This document shows positions 35,038 through 47,110 of a stretch of 64,000 nt of DNA, piece by piece. The notes below the pieces were generated by a model. That model saw nothing but the letters and a program-made list of their open reading frames with translations, searched no databases and was not told the origin of the DNA. The DNA comes from Gerris lacustris (lineage: Eukaryota > Arthropoda > Insecta > Hemiptera > Gerridae): the NCBI GenBank assembly GCA_951217055.1, contig OX578282.1, positions 58,659,311 to 58,723,310 of the forward strand, in the 5' to 3' direction. A program made the position numbers and the translations under genes. Each line of letters opens with the position of its first letter. The stretch's first letter is position 1.

Positions 35038-35906
35038 CAGTGGACCCTCAAATAATAAACTCTTGGATTATCATACACTCAACTAACTGATACTTGGATT
35101 ATCCAGTTCTTGGACATAGTTCAGTGGACCCTCAAATAATAAACTCTTGAATTATCATACACTGAACTAACTGATACTTGGATTATCCAGTTCTTGGACA
35201 TAGTTTAGTGGACCCTCAAATAATAAACTCTTGAATTATCATACACTCAACTAACTGATACTTGGATTATCCAGTTCTTGGACATAGTTCAGTGGACCCT
35301 CAAATAATAAACTCTTGGATTATCATACACTCAACTAACTGATACTTGGATTATCCAGTTCTTGGACATAGTTCAGTGGACCCTCAAATAATAAACTCTT
35401 GGATTATCATACACTCAACTAACTGATACTTGGATTATCCAGTTCTTGGACATAGTTCAGTGGACCCTCAAATAATAAACTCTTGGATTATCATACACTC
35501 AACTAACTGATACTTGGATTATCCAGTTCTTGGACATAGTTCAGTGGACCCTCAAATAATAAACTCTTGAATTATCATACACTCAACTAACTGATACTTG
35601 GATTATCCAGTTCTTGGACATAGTTCAGTGGACCCTCAAATAATAAAATCTTGGATTATCATAAACTCAAATAACTGATGCTTGGATTATCCAGTTCTTG
35701 GACATAGTTCAGTGGACCCTCAAATAATCAACCTTTGGATTATCATTCACTCAAATAACTGGCACTTGGATTATCCAGTCCTCAGACATAATACACTTTT
35801 TTACCATGTGTTAATTTTTCAATTTAGTAATCTATATTCGTATATTTTGCTGAGGTCCTACTAAATAATATACCTCTTACCATGGCAGATGACCAAGGGG
35901 CCACTG
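35038..35906. mobile_element. pogo-like element carrying an 84-bp satellite
   Basis: TA flanks lie at 35036-35037 and 35907-35908. The left end is CAGTGGACCCTC; the right end inverted is CAGTGGCCCCTTGG. From 35039 the left end and the next 84 bp are repeated nine times in exact register (35039, 35123, 35207, 35291, 35375, 35459, 35543, 35627, 35711). Each copy contains the terminal sequence, so the satellite was seeded by the transposon end itself. Confidence 0.85.
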
Positions 35907-35924
35907 TAACATAGTAGTAGTAGT

Positions 35925-36210
35925 CTAGTACTTTCTACTAGAACGGGTAGGACAAACCATTTGTTCAAACTTTGCAATTAGGCCATCTTTTTGGCCCATT
36001 TTATGCTCCGTGGTGGAGAGTTCCAGCTACTTCACACATCATACATTTGTACATTGTACCGCCGAAGCGAGTATGGTGTGGTCATTAGTAAGCTATATAA
36101 GCGTGGGGGAAGAGTGCCCCATAGGGGGTGCTCTCGCCCTGCTCTGTCCTCGAACCATAGATACAAATCACATCATCATGACACAGATTGGACCAACATC
36201 AATCCCACAT
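35925..36210 (-). mobile_element. tRNA-derived SINE, second copy of the 25.3-kb family
   Basis: Minus-strand copy. It shares the AGTACAATGTAC-like core, the ATGATGTGTGAAGTGGCTGC-like body and the TACCCGTTCTAGTAG tail with the copy at 25315-25610. The box-B-like GGTTCGAGG lies near 36150. Two open frames here are chance. Confidence 0.7.
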
Positions 36211-36359
36211 TAAAGAGTGCCACTGTAACGTAATATATTTGCTAAATATACTGATGATTTATTATTACTTAAAACAATACTAATTAACAATTGGCTTCCA
36301 ATTGCATGTGTTGCATATTTATGAAATAATTATAATTAAATTGATATTAATAGCCAAGA

Positions 36360-36621
36360 ACTTGACTGGCATATCCAAATGGAGTGGTGAGCTCTCTGGC
36401 TAATTCTAGTCTGAAACGAAGATCATTAGCAATATCCTTGGCGATGAAACACAATCATCGAATCCCAGGGAGGTAACACATGTTTCACACTAATGATTAT
36501 ATCACGTGGATGTGTGTAAAGTGACACAACAACCCACCCCCTGGATTTCCTCAATGGACCCACCTACGTTGGTCTATCTAATTTTGGAACCTCCCAGTTG
36601 AAAAAAAAATAAATAAATAAA
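36360..36621 (+). mobile_element. SINE with A-rich tail
   Basis: An A-box-like GGAGTGGTGAGCTCTCTGG is followed by a B-box-like TCATCGAATCCCAG. The body has GTGTGTAAAGTGACACAAC and it ends in an (A)n(TAAA)n tail at about 36600-36621. The head and GATGTGTGTAAAGTG body are shared with the sequence at 41870-41965. Confidence 0.65.
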
Positions 36622-37560
36622 ACTAGCCAAGCATGTAACCTATAAATTTATAGTTATTATAATATAAAACTGAATTTTGTTTCTTTAAATTTATAATTTC
36701 ACAAAATTAGCTGAAACTAAATGATAATACATTGGTTAGGTTTGCACATTATGTTGTTTCTCAAAATTCATAAAAAAAAAAATGCTTCTGGCACATTGGT
36801 GGTCTATTCTGTACCTTAGCTATGCAGACATAGTTATCTTCCAGGAATACCCTCTTTGACGCCCTGAATATTCATTCACTTTTGTCAAAAACTTAGTTTA
36901 AAGTATGGGCAAAGAAAATGTTTTTAAAGGAACAGCTCAAATTTTTTTAATGCATAGCTATGATAAGTATAGATAAACAAACCTTTTCTATTTCCATGTT
37001 ATAGCATAGTTCAGCAGTAAATAGTCCAACATAAACATTTCCTTCATCTTATTGTCTAATTACAAATTGAATGTCCATTTATAAATAATTTGTTAGAAGA
37101 TATATTAATTTTGGTAAAACTATTATAAATGGGTATAAAAATTAATTTTCAGGTTGTATTTAAGTAAATTTAAATAATTATGTTTTGCCTATGATATTTT
37201 AAATAATTATTATTGGCCAATCGATTATGATTAAATTTTGTTTCTTATTTAAACATATGATAATGTTTGTCATTTTAATTGAAGCACTTTTGATGTTGTG
37301 AGGAGATTTATTCCGACCACAAATTTTGTATTAATTTATAAATAAGTAAAAACTTTTTTGGTGATTTATAAGAGCTCAGGAATAAAAGTAGAAAAAGTTG
37401 TGGGTTTAAATAAGAAAAAAAATCGGTCCGAGACAACTCAGACAAACTTTCTCATATACGAGGTCATAATTATTTGGCCCAGTGTTTTCCATTTATTATG
37501 TTTTCGTATGTAAATTTAATTATTATTGAACATTTCATCAAAATTTATCATAAAAATAAC
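36622..37560. other. AT-rich intergenic sequence
   Basis: No gene, RNA or repeat recognised. Confidence 0.45.
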
Positions 37561-37564
37561 TTCT

Positions 37565-38045
37565 CCTGGGCGGGGAATCGAACCCGGGCTCTCTCCGTCC
37601 GCGTTTTAAGCTTATTTCTCAGGAACTAGATTTTTCCCGGGAAAACGGCTTATATCGTTGGATCCGTATTTAAATGGATTACATTTTAGAATTTTTTAAT
37701 CAAAATCGTCGGAACCGATTTCGAGAAATATTTTTTTTTCACGTTTTTTCAGGGTTTTTGGGGGGTAGCGCCCCTAAATGTGGAGCTAAAATTCATTTCT
37801 CGATTTCGCCTCGGGGTATGATTTTTCTGAACATGTATGCCAAATTTCGTCAAAATCGGCCCAGTAGTTTAGGCTCCAGGCGTCTGCACAGACAGACGAC
37901 AGACGACAAACGACAGACCACGGACAGACATTTTTTAAAAACCACTTTTTTGGACTCAGGGGACCTCAAAACGTGTAAATCCATCAAAATCTCAAAATCG
38001 AATTTTCGCGCCATCACAATACTTTCTCTTTATATGAGAAAGTAA
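37565..38045 (+). repeat. LINE/SINE-type composite remnant
   Basis: It starts with a minus-strand tRNA-like B box (GGGTTCGATTCCCCGCC, seen inverted at 37570-37590). It continues with the 3'-region motifs ACATGTATGCCAAATTTCGT, CAAAATCGGCCCAGTAGTTT, repeated CAGACGACA, and a TTTCTCTTTATATGAGAAAG terminal hairpin. The open frame here is not a gene. Confidence 0.55.
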
Positions 38046-38079
38046 AAAGGATCCTTTACATTTTGAAATACCTCATTTT

Positions 38080-38930
38080 TCTTCCTTGAAGTTATTTTAT
38101 TGAATGATAATTGTAAAATTTGTATAATTTGTTTTTATCAACATGTTTACGGCGGACCACGTTTACGTTGTGCTGGTCGTCATGTCAATGGGGCTGGCCA
38201 CTGCCCCGGAACGTGCTCTCCCCACTACACTTCTACCTTTTTTTTAATACCCAGGCCCCCATGTTCGCAGCCACATTAGCCCTATAGCATTTGTACGGTT
38301 TTATGCTTACGTTCTATTCTCTCTTAGCTTTTTTTTATTTTCAATTATTTAAATTTGATTTTCATTTAAAAGAATTTTAAATGAATTTAAGAAGAAATTT
38401 CTGTCACTCAAAACAAGACATGAAAAATGTAACACTTACATGTTTTGCCAGGAAATTAGAATATAATAGGAGACAAATTGCACTTGTATTCAAGCAACGA
38501 AGCTTAAGTGCAACTTCGAGCTTGCACCCGCAAGCTCGAATGTGTTCGAGCTTGCGATATAAGTGCAACTTGTGTTCTTGTGTTCATTGTAGTACTTTCA
38601 CCGATAAAAGTTCTAAATTTTATATAAAATGATATCAGAGCGGACCAAATGGTAATGGAAGTGGATTATTGCTTCTTAATTCCACACCTTAAAATCCATC
38701 TACTATATCAATTAGACAAATGTACACTGGTTTAATCCACTCCATGGAAAAAACATTGAAATGTCAAAATGTGGATTCAATGGCCAAAAACATATCCATG
38801 ATCAATGTTTTTTCCATAAAATGGAGAAAATTAGTATTTATTTATTTTTTATTTTTTTGTTTCATTTCCCAGTCCTGCCTTGTGCCAATAAATTGTTCCT
38901 CCGCCGTGAACGTGAATTAGGCATCCAGTG
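38080..38930. repeat. Dispersed repeat related to 49680-49960
   Basis: It shares ATTGAATGATAATTGTAAAA, GTCAATGGGG, CCACTACACTT and CCCAGTCCTGCCTTGTGCCA-like blocks with 49680-49960 in the same order. The copy here is longer, with an insertion containing a small hairpin set (CTTCGAGCTTGC, about 38508-38560). Confidence 0.55.
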
Positions 38931-40190
38931 AATGATCAATAGTTCCTGAACAGCGCTATTTTAGACAATAAACAATTTTTTTTTTAAGTTTTCCGAAGGA
39001 ATTAGTTTAAAGTGAACGTAAGAAGTTGTTTTTTGTTCTTCCTATTGGAGTGTAAGAAACAAATAATTTTTATTCTTTAAAACTTAAATGTCAGAATTTT
39101 AAGTCAGCAACCCCTGGCTTTAACATGCGGAAAACAAAGTAGAAATGTGTCTCTGTGAATTGTTTTTAGTATATAATTATTTTTTATTAGATAATTTTTT
39201 AAACATTTTCCCTAAGAATGATGTTCAGAGTTTAGTTGCAGGTTTTTTCAACGTTTAAAGCTGGCTTGTTTAATCTGAGCCATGACAAAATCTTGTTTTG
39301 TTGTCATAAGCACACTGAGCTCTGAAGCTGGGTAAAACAATTTTACAACGGACATCCAAGAATTTTTGCTGTCTGTGAATAACAATATAGTTAAAATGTT
39401 GTCAACTTAATTTATGCTACTTTACTAAGTTTATCATTAAAGACCTCATTTTGAACTATGTGAAACACTAATTGGCAGTCTATTTTTTTTATTTATTACT
39501 TTTGTTTTGCTTTAAATAAAATCAATCATGAAATAATTCAGTATTTAAAAATGAAACTAATGTGGTTATGTTTTATTGTTTTTCAAAGTGATAATATTGG
39601 GTATGAATAATTATTATTTTTGAAATTCCATGTAATTTTTTATATTTTTTACTTTTGCTTTTATGTCATGTGACACAAATAGGTAAAAATTGAGCATACA
39701 TCTTTAATTTATTTTTATTTAAATAAAAAAATTATGTGTTTGTAAACTTTATGTATGTAGTGTGCTTTTTTTTAAATATTTATTTTAGTGCATAGCCATC
39801 TGCCGCTTTTTTCGTAATAAGTTCTTGGTATTAATGGTTAAAGGTCTTTAAGCATTATCAACCAATGAAATGCTATAACCCCTAAAAAGAGCTTGAACTT
39901 GAAAATTTATATATATAATTATAATTTTTAATGTTGTATTTGAAGCAATTATTTATTTTTTATTTTAAAATTCTGCAAAATTAAGATCTATTGTTTAATA
40001 ATATCCTATAAGTTTATTTAGAACTCATTAGATTTATTTATAAAAATGATTCTTATATCTGATATATCCATCGAATAAATTTACTTATTTTATATTGTCA
40101 TAAAAAATTATATTTAACTTGTTAATTTGATCGATGTATTAAGACTTTTGAATGAGTATGAGCAATTCGTTTGTCCATTGATTAAATTAA
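38931..40190. other. AT-rich intergenic sequence
   Basis: No gene or RNA. A short CTAATTGGCAGTCTATTTTT near 39467 matches repeat ends at about 55650 and 61875. Confidence 0.45.
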
Positions 40191-40410
40191 AATAGTACGT
40201 TATGCGTCTAGTGCGGAAAGTAGCATTTTGCATGTGAGTGTGAAGTTTGCACCCGAGCGATAGCAAGGGTAGTAAAAACCACATGAGGTATGCAAAATGC
40301 AGTTTTCGCACGATTTGCGTACCTTACTTTATCTAATATTGTTGGATTTTAATAATAAATACAGCAAAAACAGTTACTTTAATGAAACAAACAGCAAATT
40401 AGTTGTGATA
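40191..40410 (-). repeat. MITE with AATAGTAC ends plus flank of a Crypton-like element
   Basis: About 145 bp (40191-40335) of imperfect hairpin, reading AATAGTACGTTATGCGTC at one end and, inverted, AAGTAAGGTACGCAAATCG at the other. It is followed by AATAATAAATACAG and then ACAGTTACTTTAATGAAACA. The 59.6-kb copy has the same two flanks but with the Crypton-type start codon region between them, so this copy carries an internal deletion. Confidence 0.7.
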
Positions 40411-41869
40411 AAACTTTCTCGACATATACTGTGTAATAAATTAATTTATTTTCTGAAGAAATCCATGTCATGAAGGATTTGAAGTCCGTACTTTCGCTTC
40501 TACTACTGGAAGCATCTTAAGGGAGTGTGGTGCATTGTTATATTAGCTCTAAGCAATAACAATATATACTGTTAGAGTTACAATGATGATTTGCTACACA
40601 CCTGAAGACCTGATTCCAGTATTGGATGCAAAAAGTCGTATTTTTTTGTGACACTGATTTCACAAAATTAAGTATTTTATTACGAGACAACCCCAAAAGC
40701 CTACGCACTAGGTAATATGGACTTCACTTCTACGGGAATTGAAATCTATTTTATTATTACTATTTTCCAACAAAACTATTAAGTAGCTTGTGCTTTGCAC
40801 TTTCTACAATTTTTTTTTTTTTGTTTTTGGTGGGGATTTAATTTTTTTTAAATTTAACATCCTTATTATAATGCCCCGATACTCTATACATTTTAATTTT
40901 TTTTTTTTTTAAATTAAATAAATTTGGATTGTTCTAAATTTTTTTCCCAAGCTTGCTAATACATAATAATTTTAAAGCTTTTTAATTATACTGTATATAT
41001 AAATGTATTTTAATTAATATTTCACAAAAAATTAATTTAATACTCTGTGTATGGTTACCAAGTCAGTTTAAGCTTAAACATTTGGGTATTTTTTTTTAAT
41101 GGAGTGTTTATATACTTTAATACCTCTTTCTTTTTAATTAATTAGTTTTTTTAAAAAAACAAATAGATGAAACATCTATGAAGAAAAAGTATATTAAAGT
41201 AACATTTGCTCAAGTTCAAAAATATTGTACACTTCTCAAAACCTCATTTTGCATGTTCAGGGTTTTTTTTTTTTTTTTTTGTTAAATAATTTGTCTTCGA
41301 AAACTAGTTATTCAAATTCTAAGCACAAATGTAAGACAAATAATTTTATTTTATAACTAGTCTTCAATTCTTTATTTTTCCTTTCTTCATTTTTTTTTTG
41401 TTGTAGTAAATGTACCTATACTTTTTTAAATGATTTTTGTTAACTTTTGTACTATAATGTAATTTTTTTGCTTGTTGTTGGATTTATTGTACTATTTTAT
41501 TTAATACATTCTTCTTCGTCAGCATGATTTATTTTATATATATATAAAAATAAATAATATATATTAATTATTATATACTTTGGTGTAAATTGTACATATA
41601 TATATCTATCTCAAAACCAAAGATCCTATAAAATCAGTCAGTGTTTTCAAACAATTTTTTTCTTGTACAATAGTTTACTAAAAAAATAAATTAATTAATA
41701 AAATAAATACAAATATAATTTATATCTGATAAAAAAAAAAAAATATATATATTGGTAGCCACTAAAATGTATCATAATTTATTAGTTTTATTTTTATTGT
41801 AAACAATTATTTTTAAATTATTTATATTATCTTAATTTATTTATCTTTGGTTTAACTTTCTCACAACTC
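40411..41869. other. AT-rich intergenic sequence
   Basis: Homopolymer T runs and TA-rich microsatellite stretches only. No gene seen. Confidence 0.45.
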
Positions 41870-42340
41870 ACCTCAAGCCAATCTCTGAAAATGTCAAATC
41901 TGGTGACGTTTCAAATCCCAGAGAGGTGAGACTTTTTCAAACGGAAGATTACATTGATGTGTAAAGTGGTCAATCTCCCATCCTGTAATAAACTAATGTT
42001 TTGTTGATTAAGACTACATCGATGTCTAAAGTGGCCAATCTCCCATCCTGTAATAAACTAATGTTTTGTTGATTAAGTCTACATCGATGTCTAAAGTGGC
42101 CAATCTCCCATCCTGTAATAAACTAATGTTTTGTTGATTAAGTCTACATCGATGTCTAAAGTGGCCAATCTCCCATCCTGTAATAAACTAATGTTGTGTT
42201 GATTAAGATTACATCGATGTGTAAAGTGGCCAATCTCCCATCCTGTAATAAACTAATGTTGTGTTGATTAAGACTACATCGATGTGTAAAGTGGCCAATC
42301 TCCCATCCTGTAATAAACTAATGTTGCTGTATTGATTAAG
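41870..42340. repeat. 65-bp satellite growing from a SINE body
   Basis: 41870-41947 is SINE-like, with the B-box-like GTTTCAAATCCCAG and GAGAGGTGAGAC as in the 36.4-kb SINE. From 41948 a 65-bp unit starting ATTACATYGATGTGTAAAGT repeats six times in exact register: 41948, 42013, 42078, 42143, 42208, 42273. The unit's first 20 bases match the SINE body. Confidence 0.8.
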
Positions 42341-43250
42341 ACATAAAAGAAACAAAAAATAAATAGGATTTTTATTTACTAGTAAAATTACTCTAATAAT
42401 TCATAAATCTTCAGAGGAAGAATGCATCTGAGATTCAGGGCACTTTCTAAGTCCTTTTATAAAGATAATTTCCAAACGAGCCATTTATAATTTATTATAA
42501 TTTGATGGATGAGAACTTTGTAGGATAAGAACCTTATTTATTTTATTTTATTTTTTTTTTTTTTAAATATATCTTTATATACTATATTCATACTCAAAAT
42601 GAATCCTTTTTGATATTTGAAAATATAGTAGTTAAAATTATTTAAAGATAATATTCCGGATTGTTTATTGTATCAGGGAAATAAAATAAATCTAAAATAC
42701 AAATATTCTAAAGCACTAATAACAGTATTATGTATTACACGTCTAACTGAGAAAATATTTAAGTTAATTATTATTACATGAAAAAATAACTAATATAATT
42801 TCTGATTTACATACTCCAGTGTAATTTATGAACTTTTTAAATTATTATTTTACTTTTAAATTAATTATTTAAATGTTTGAATTGAGAGTTTAATATTTAA
42901 ATATTGCTTTTCAGAGGATTTTTGTAACAAAAATATTTGATTTTTAAACAAAGTTTGTTGATGTCATCTAAATATAGAAGGTTGTGGTTTGCTTCTTTGA
43001 CAATGCCTTTAATTTTACTTTCTCAACCCTATTTTGTGACCTTTTTATCACAATTTAACTGGTTCTCCAACCTTAGCTTTATCGTTTTAACACATTTATA
43101 AATGATGTTTTTGTATTACTAAAGATTTTAATATGATAATATGCTAGTACAGTACCTTGCAAACTTTAAAATACCTGTTCATACCTGAAGCTTTATTCAA
43201 ATTTTAAAGAGTATTAATATCATTTTTAAAAAGTGATTTTGTAAGCAATA
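42341..43250. other. AT-rich intergenic sequence
   Basis: No gene, RNA or repeat recognised. Confidence 0.45.
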
Positions 43251-43254
43251 TGAT

Positions 43255-43350
43255 TTATGTCTCTCATAGACAGGGATTTTTCCTTTGCCTATTATCAGCT
43301 CTAATGACGAATAAAGAGGCCGAAAGCTAGCTTTGTAAATTAAAATTTAT
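43255..43350 (+). repeat. Penelope-like fragment with hammerhead-like core
   Basis: CTAATGACGAATAAAGAGGC followed by CGAAAGCTAGCTTTG resembles the CUGANGA-stem II-GAAA arrangement of Penelope-type terminal repeats, with the third core base changed (CTAATGA). It is short and decayed, so assignment is tentative. Confidence 0.4.
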
Positions 43351-43794
43351 TTTCTGGAGAGGTGTTCGTTTTATTATATGCTCTAAAAATCTGCTGTTTA
43401 TTGGTTTTTAAGCATAAGTATATGCTCCGCTGAGCCAATCAGCATGTAATTATATGCCCAATGCCCAGTTAACCCAAACGTTTAAAATTCACCTTCTTCC
43501 TTAGCTTTACAACTGCACCTTAATGGAATTAAAATTTTTTTCAGTACTCTTTTCAGTAAATTAATCACTTTACCTTGAATAAGTGCCTGTTTAAAGTATT
43601 TTTCTAATATTTTAATAGCATATTACTAAAATTTAAAATCATGAATTGTATACTTATAAAGGGCAGTCTTAGGAACCTCAATAGTCAATTTATGCATAAA
43701 TCCTATTATAAATCTTTTATTTCTCAGCTAAACATTTTTCGACCTTTAGTTAGATCTATTATATAAGCTTAAGATATCTTGGTATTAATTGTTC

Positions 43795-44202
43795 GGTCAT
43801 GGACACCTTCCTGGGGCCCGCTCTTAGACATCCGTTTTAGAGGCTTTTTCGGGGGCGTGTATCTTTTTTCCTATTCACTTTAAAAAAAAACAACTGTTTT
43901 TTCCCTTTTCGTGAGACCTACAAAAAAGGTCCTTTGCGTCGGACCGCTACAGTCGACCGTATTCGAGTTATGCGGAAAAAACGTTTTTTTTTTTCTCCCA
44001 AAAAACCGATTTTTCCGCATAACTCGAATACGGTTGACCACAGCGGTCCGACGCAAAGGACCTTTTTTGTAGGTCTCGCGAAAAGAGAAAAAATATATTT
44101 TTTTTGGTTTTTTTTAAAGTGAATAGGAAAAAAGATACACGCCCCCGAAAAAGCCCCTAAAACGGACGTCTAAGAGCGGGCCCCAGGAAGGTGTCCATGA
44201 CC
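43795..44202. mobile_element. 408-bp near-perfect palindromic element with 8-bp target duplication
   Basis: The ends GGTCATGGACACCTTCCTGG and the exact inverse are flanked by AATTGTTC at 43787-43794 and again at 44203-44210. The two arms (about 190 bp each) match almost throughout, meeting at a T-rich turn near 43985-44015. It is far more GC-rich than its surroundings. There is no transposase. An 8-bp duplication fits hAT or P-type insertion, but the GGTCATGG end matches neither well from memory. Confidence 0.92.
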
Positions 44203-44416
44203 AATTGTTCTATAATTAATCTTGGAATAAACATCAGTCTTTAATTTAACTTTCTCTCCAAATAAATTAATAAATAAAATTGCCTAAGTAGTATTATAAT
44301 TTCATTACTTACCCTTTTACTAAGCTATATATTATAGAAACCTACATACTTATAATTTGTTATCTATTTTCCGATTTTTATAATACCATTGTCATACTAA
44401 TTCTACTGTAATTATT

Positions 44417-45500
<1,084 letters not shown>

Positions 45501-45514
45501 TTTATTTTTTATTC

Positions 45515-45990
45515 CGAGGGCTTTTACACCTGAAGACGCAGGCTACTTAGGTGGGCCCATACATCAAACCCGAGTTAGGGACCGAAATCTTTACCCACTA
45601 GTGTGAAGATATGGTCGTTAACCATGACTCCCGGTCCTGGTTGTATTACAACCAAGAGTGTCATCATCATGGTTTCCAGGCCAAAACATGGTGGCGCCAC
45701 TCTTTCGAGGAGCTTCCCATTTGTTTAAACAATGCTGGGTGGACATTCTGCGGGGGGCCCGGTCCGGGAATCGAACCCAGAGCTGTGGTCAGAAGCGGTC
45801 ACCCATCCATCTACCGACCCTGCTCGAGGCTGCTTGACTTTAAGGCAACCGCTCTAGCCTCCAAGCCACCCAGGCCCCCCTGCTGGTGGTTGGATCCCTA
45901 GCGGATCCAAGAACACCCTTCTGGTACTCAGCCACTCTTTTCCTTGTGCCACGGGCAGAAGCCTCTTACAAACAGTCCGCTAGGCCCACT
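45515..45990 (-). mobile_element. GC-rich SINE with tRNA- and 5S-like promoter motifs
   Basis: A GC-rich island in AT-rich DNA. On the minus strand it reads GGCCTGGGTGGCTTGGAGGC and GCTAGAGCGGTTGCC, then GATGGATGGGTGACCGC, then CTGGGTTCGATTCCCGG (a perfect B box, 45765-45782). GATGGGTGACCGC resembles the internal control region of 5S rRNA genes, so the head may be a 5S/tRNA composite. The tail side holds an AACCAGGACCGGGAGTCATG-type body. Two open frames here are chance. Confidence 0.65.
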
Positions 45991-46538
45991 GGTGTTTGTA
46001 TTTCACAGAAGATCTCAACAATTTTTTTAAAAGTTTAACTTTTAAATCGTATAATCTCATTTGGTATTTTTTTTAAAACCACCGAGGAGGTACGTTCCTA
46101 AATTGGAAGACTTGTTGAATGGGTTAACTGTTATATAAAAAATACTTTTGTTACTTTCCTATTGAATAATGATTCAAAGATGTGGCTTTCGACTGTGAAT
46201 TTGAATTTAATTGAAATTGATTAATTTTGTAATAAATTTTTGGATTTACTGACATTTTGGAAAAACTGACTTTCCTTCTTCTAGGTAATACAAGAACAAG
46301 TTTAAGAATTCTTGCATTATAGTTTGAATAATGAAATTTATGATTATTTTTCGAAATGTTAAATCCAAAATTTTGGTTTTTAGATTTGTTTTTTAATTTA
46401 TCAATTTCTGCTTCACTTTACTATTATAATTGTGGTTTACTATAGAAGTAGGTAAAGCTAAGCTGAAAACAATTTGTATTACATAAATCAGAGGCATCCA
46501 AAACTACTCAGAAACTCCTTCATAAATTTGAATGTGAT

Positions 46539-46670
46539 AACACCATAGTCGGACACAAACCCAACAATAAAATGGATAAAATATACCATAACTCCAAAAA
46601 TAAGATTCCCATCAACAATACTATTGGTACAATATATCAGATTCCAAGTGGACAGCGTCCTAAGAGCTAA
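46539..46670 (+). pseudogene. Penelope-like element fragment (before the GIY-YIG endonuclease)
   Basis: The frame NTIVGHKPNNKMDKIYHNSK, then NKIPINNTIGTIYQIPSG, resembles the stretch before the GIY-YIG motif in Penelope-like retroelements ('..HKPNN...L......P.....NVIYxIPC'), recalled from family knowledge. It stops at 46670 just where the catalytic CxxCxxxYIGxT would follow. Upstream frames are broken. Confidence 0.45.
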
Positions 46671-46949
46671 TAATTAATGGATACCAGTTATATTAATGGT
46701 TTTGCTAGATGATAGAATTTATTACCTATCTGTCCGTATTGTAATGTTATCAGTTCAACACAGTACACTTATTCTACTCATGGTAAACCTACATGTCTTT
46801 TTATGTACTGCTTGTAGCTGTCACTCAGATAGAAACCTTTACTCATGCTTGACTATCATATTACCAGTAATTTGTATTATTGATTATAGAATTTTGGTGA
46901 ACCACCCACTGAATGTAACCCTGGTTTATACACTTGAAATATTTTCGAA

Positions 46950-47110
46950 ACACAACTCTTCAGCTTGAGAATTGAAGTAAAATGTTTAGGATAGAAGCTC
47001 GAAAGTGGCTTAAGTAGCCGAAACATTGCCACAAAGTATGAACTTAGTTTCAGCTGCGCTAAAGCAACCATAAAAGCACAAGTCTTCTTCAAAGTCAATA
47101 CAGTAACCTC
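46950..47110. repeat. Penelope-like terminal repeat fragment
   Basis: TAGTTTCAGCTGCGCTAAAG and TCAAAGTCAATACAGTAACC match, in order, the repeat at 49185-49250. GTAGCCGAAACATTG is a GAAA-type core. It lies 300 bp after the Penelope-like coding fragment, consistent with one decayed element. Confidence 0.45.

Noticed and set aside
43934..44122. 62-codon open frame
   Set aside because: Lies across the centre of a palindromic element; no coding evidence.
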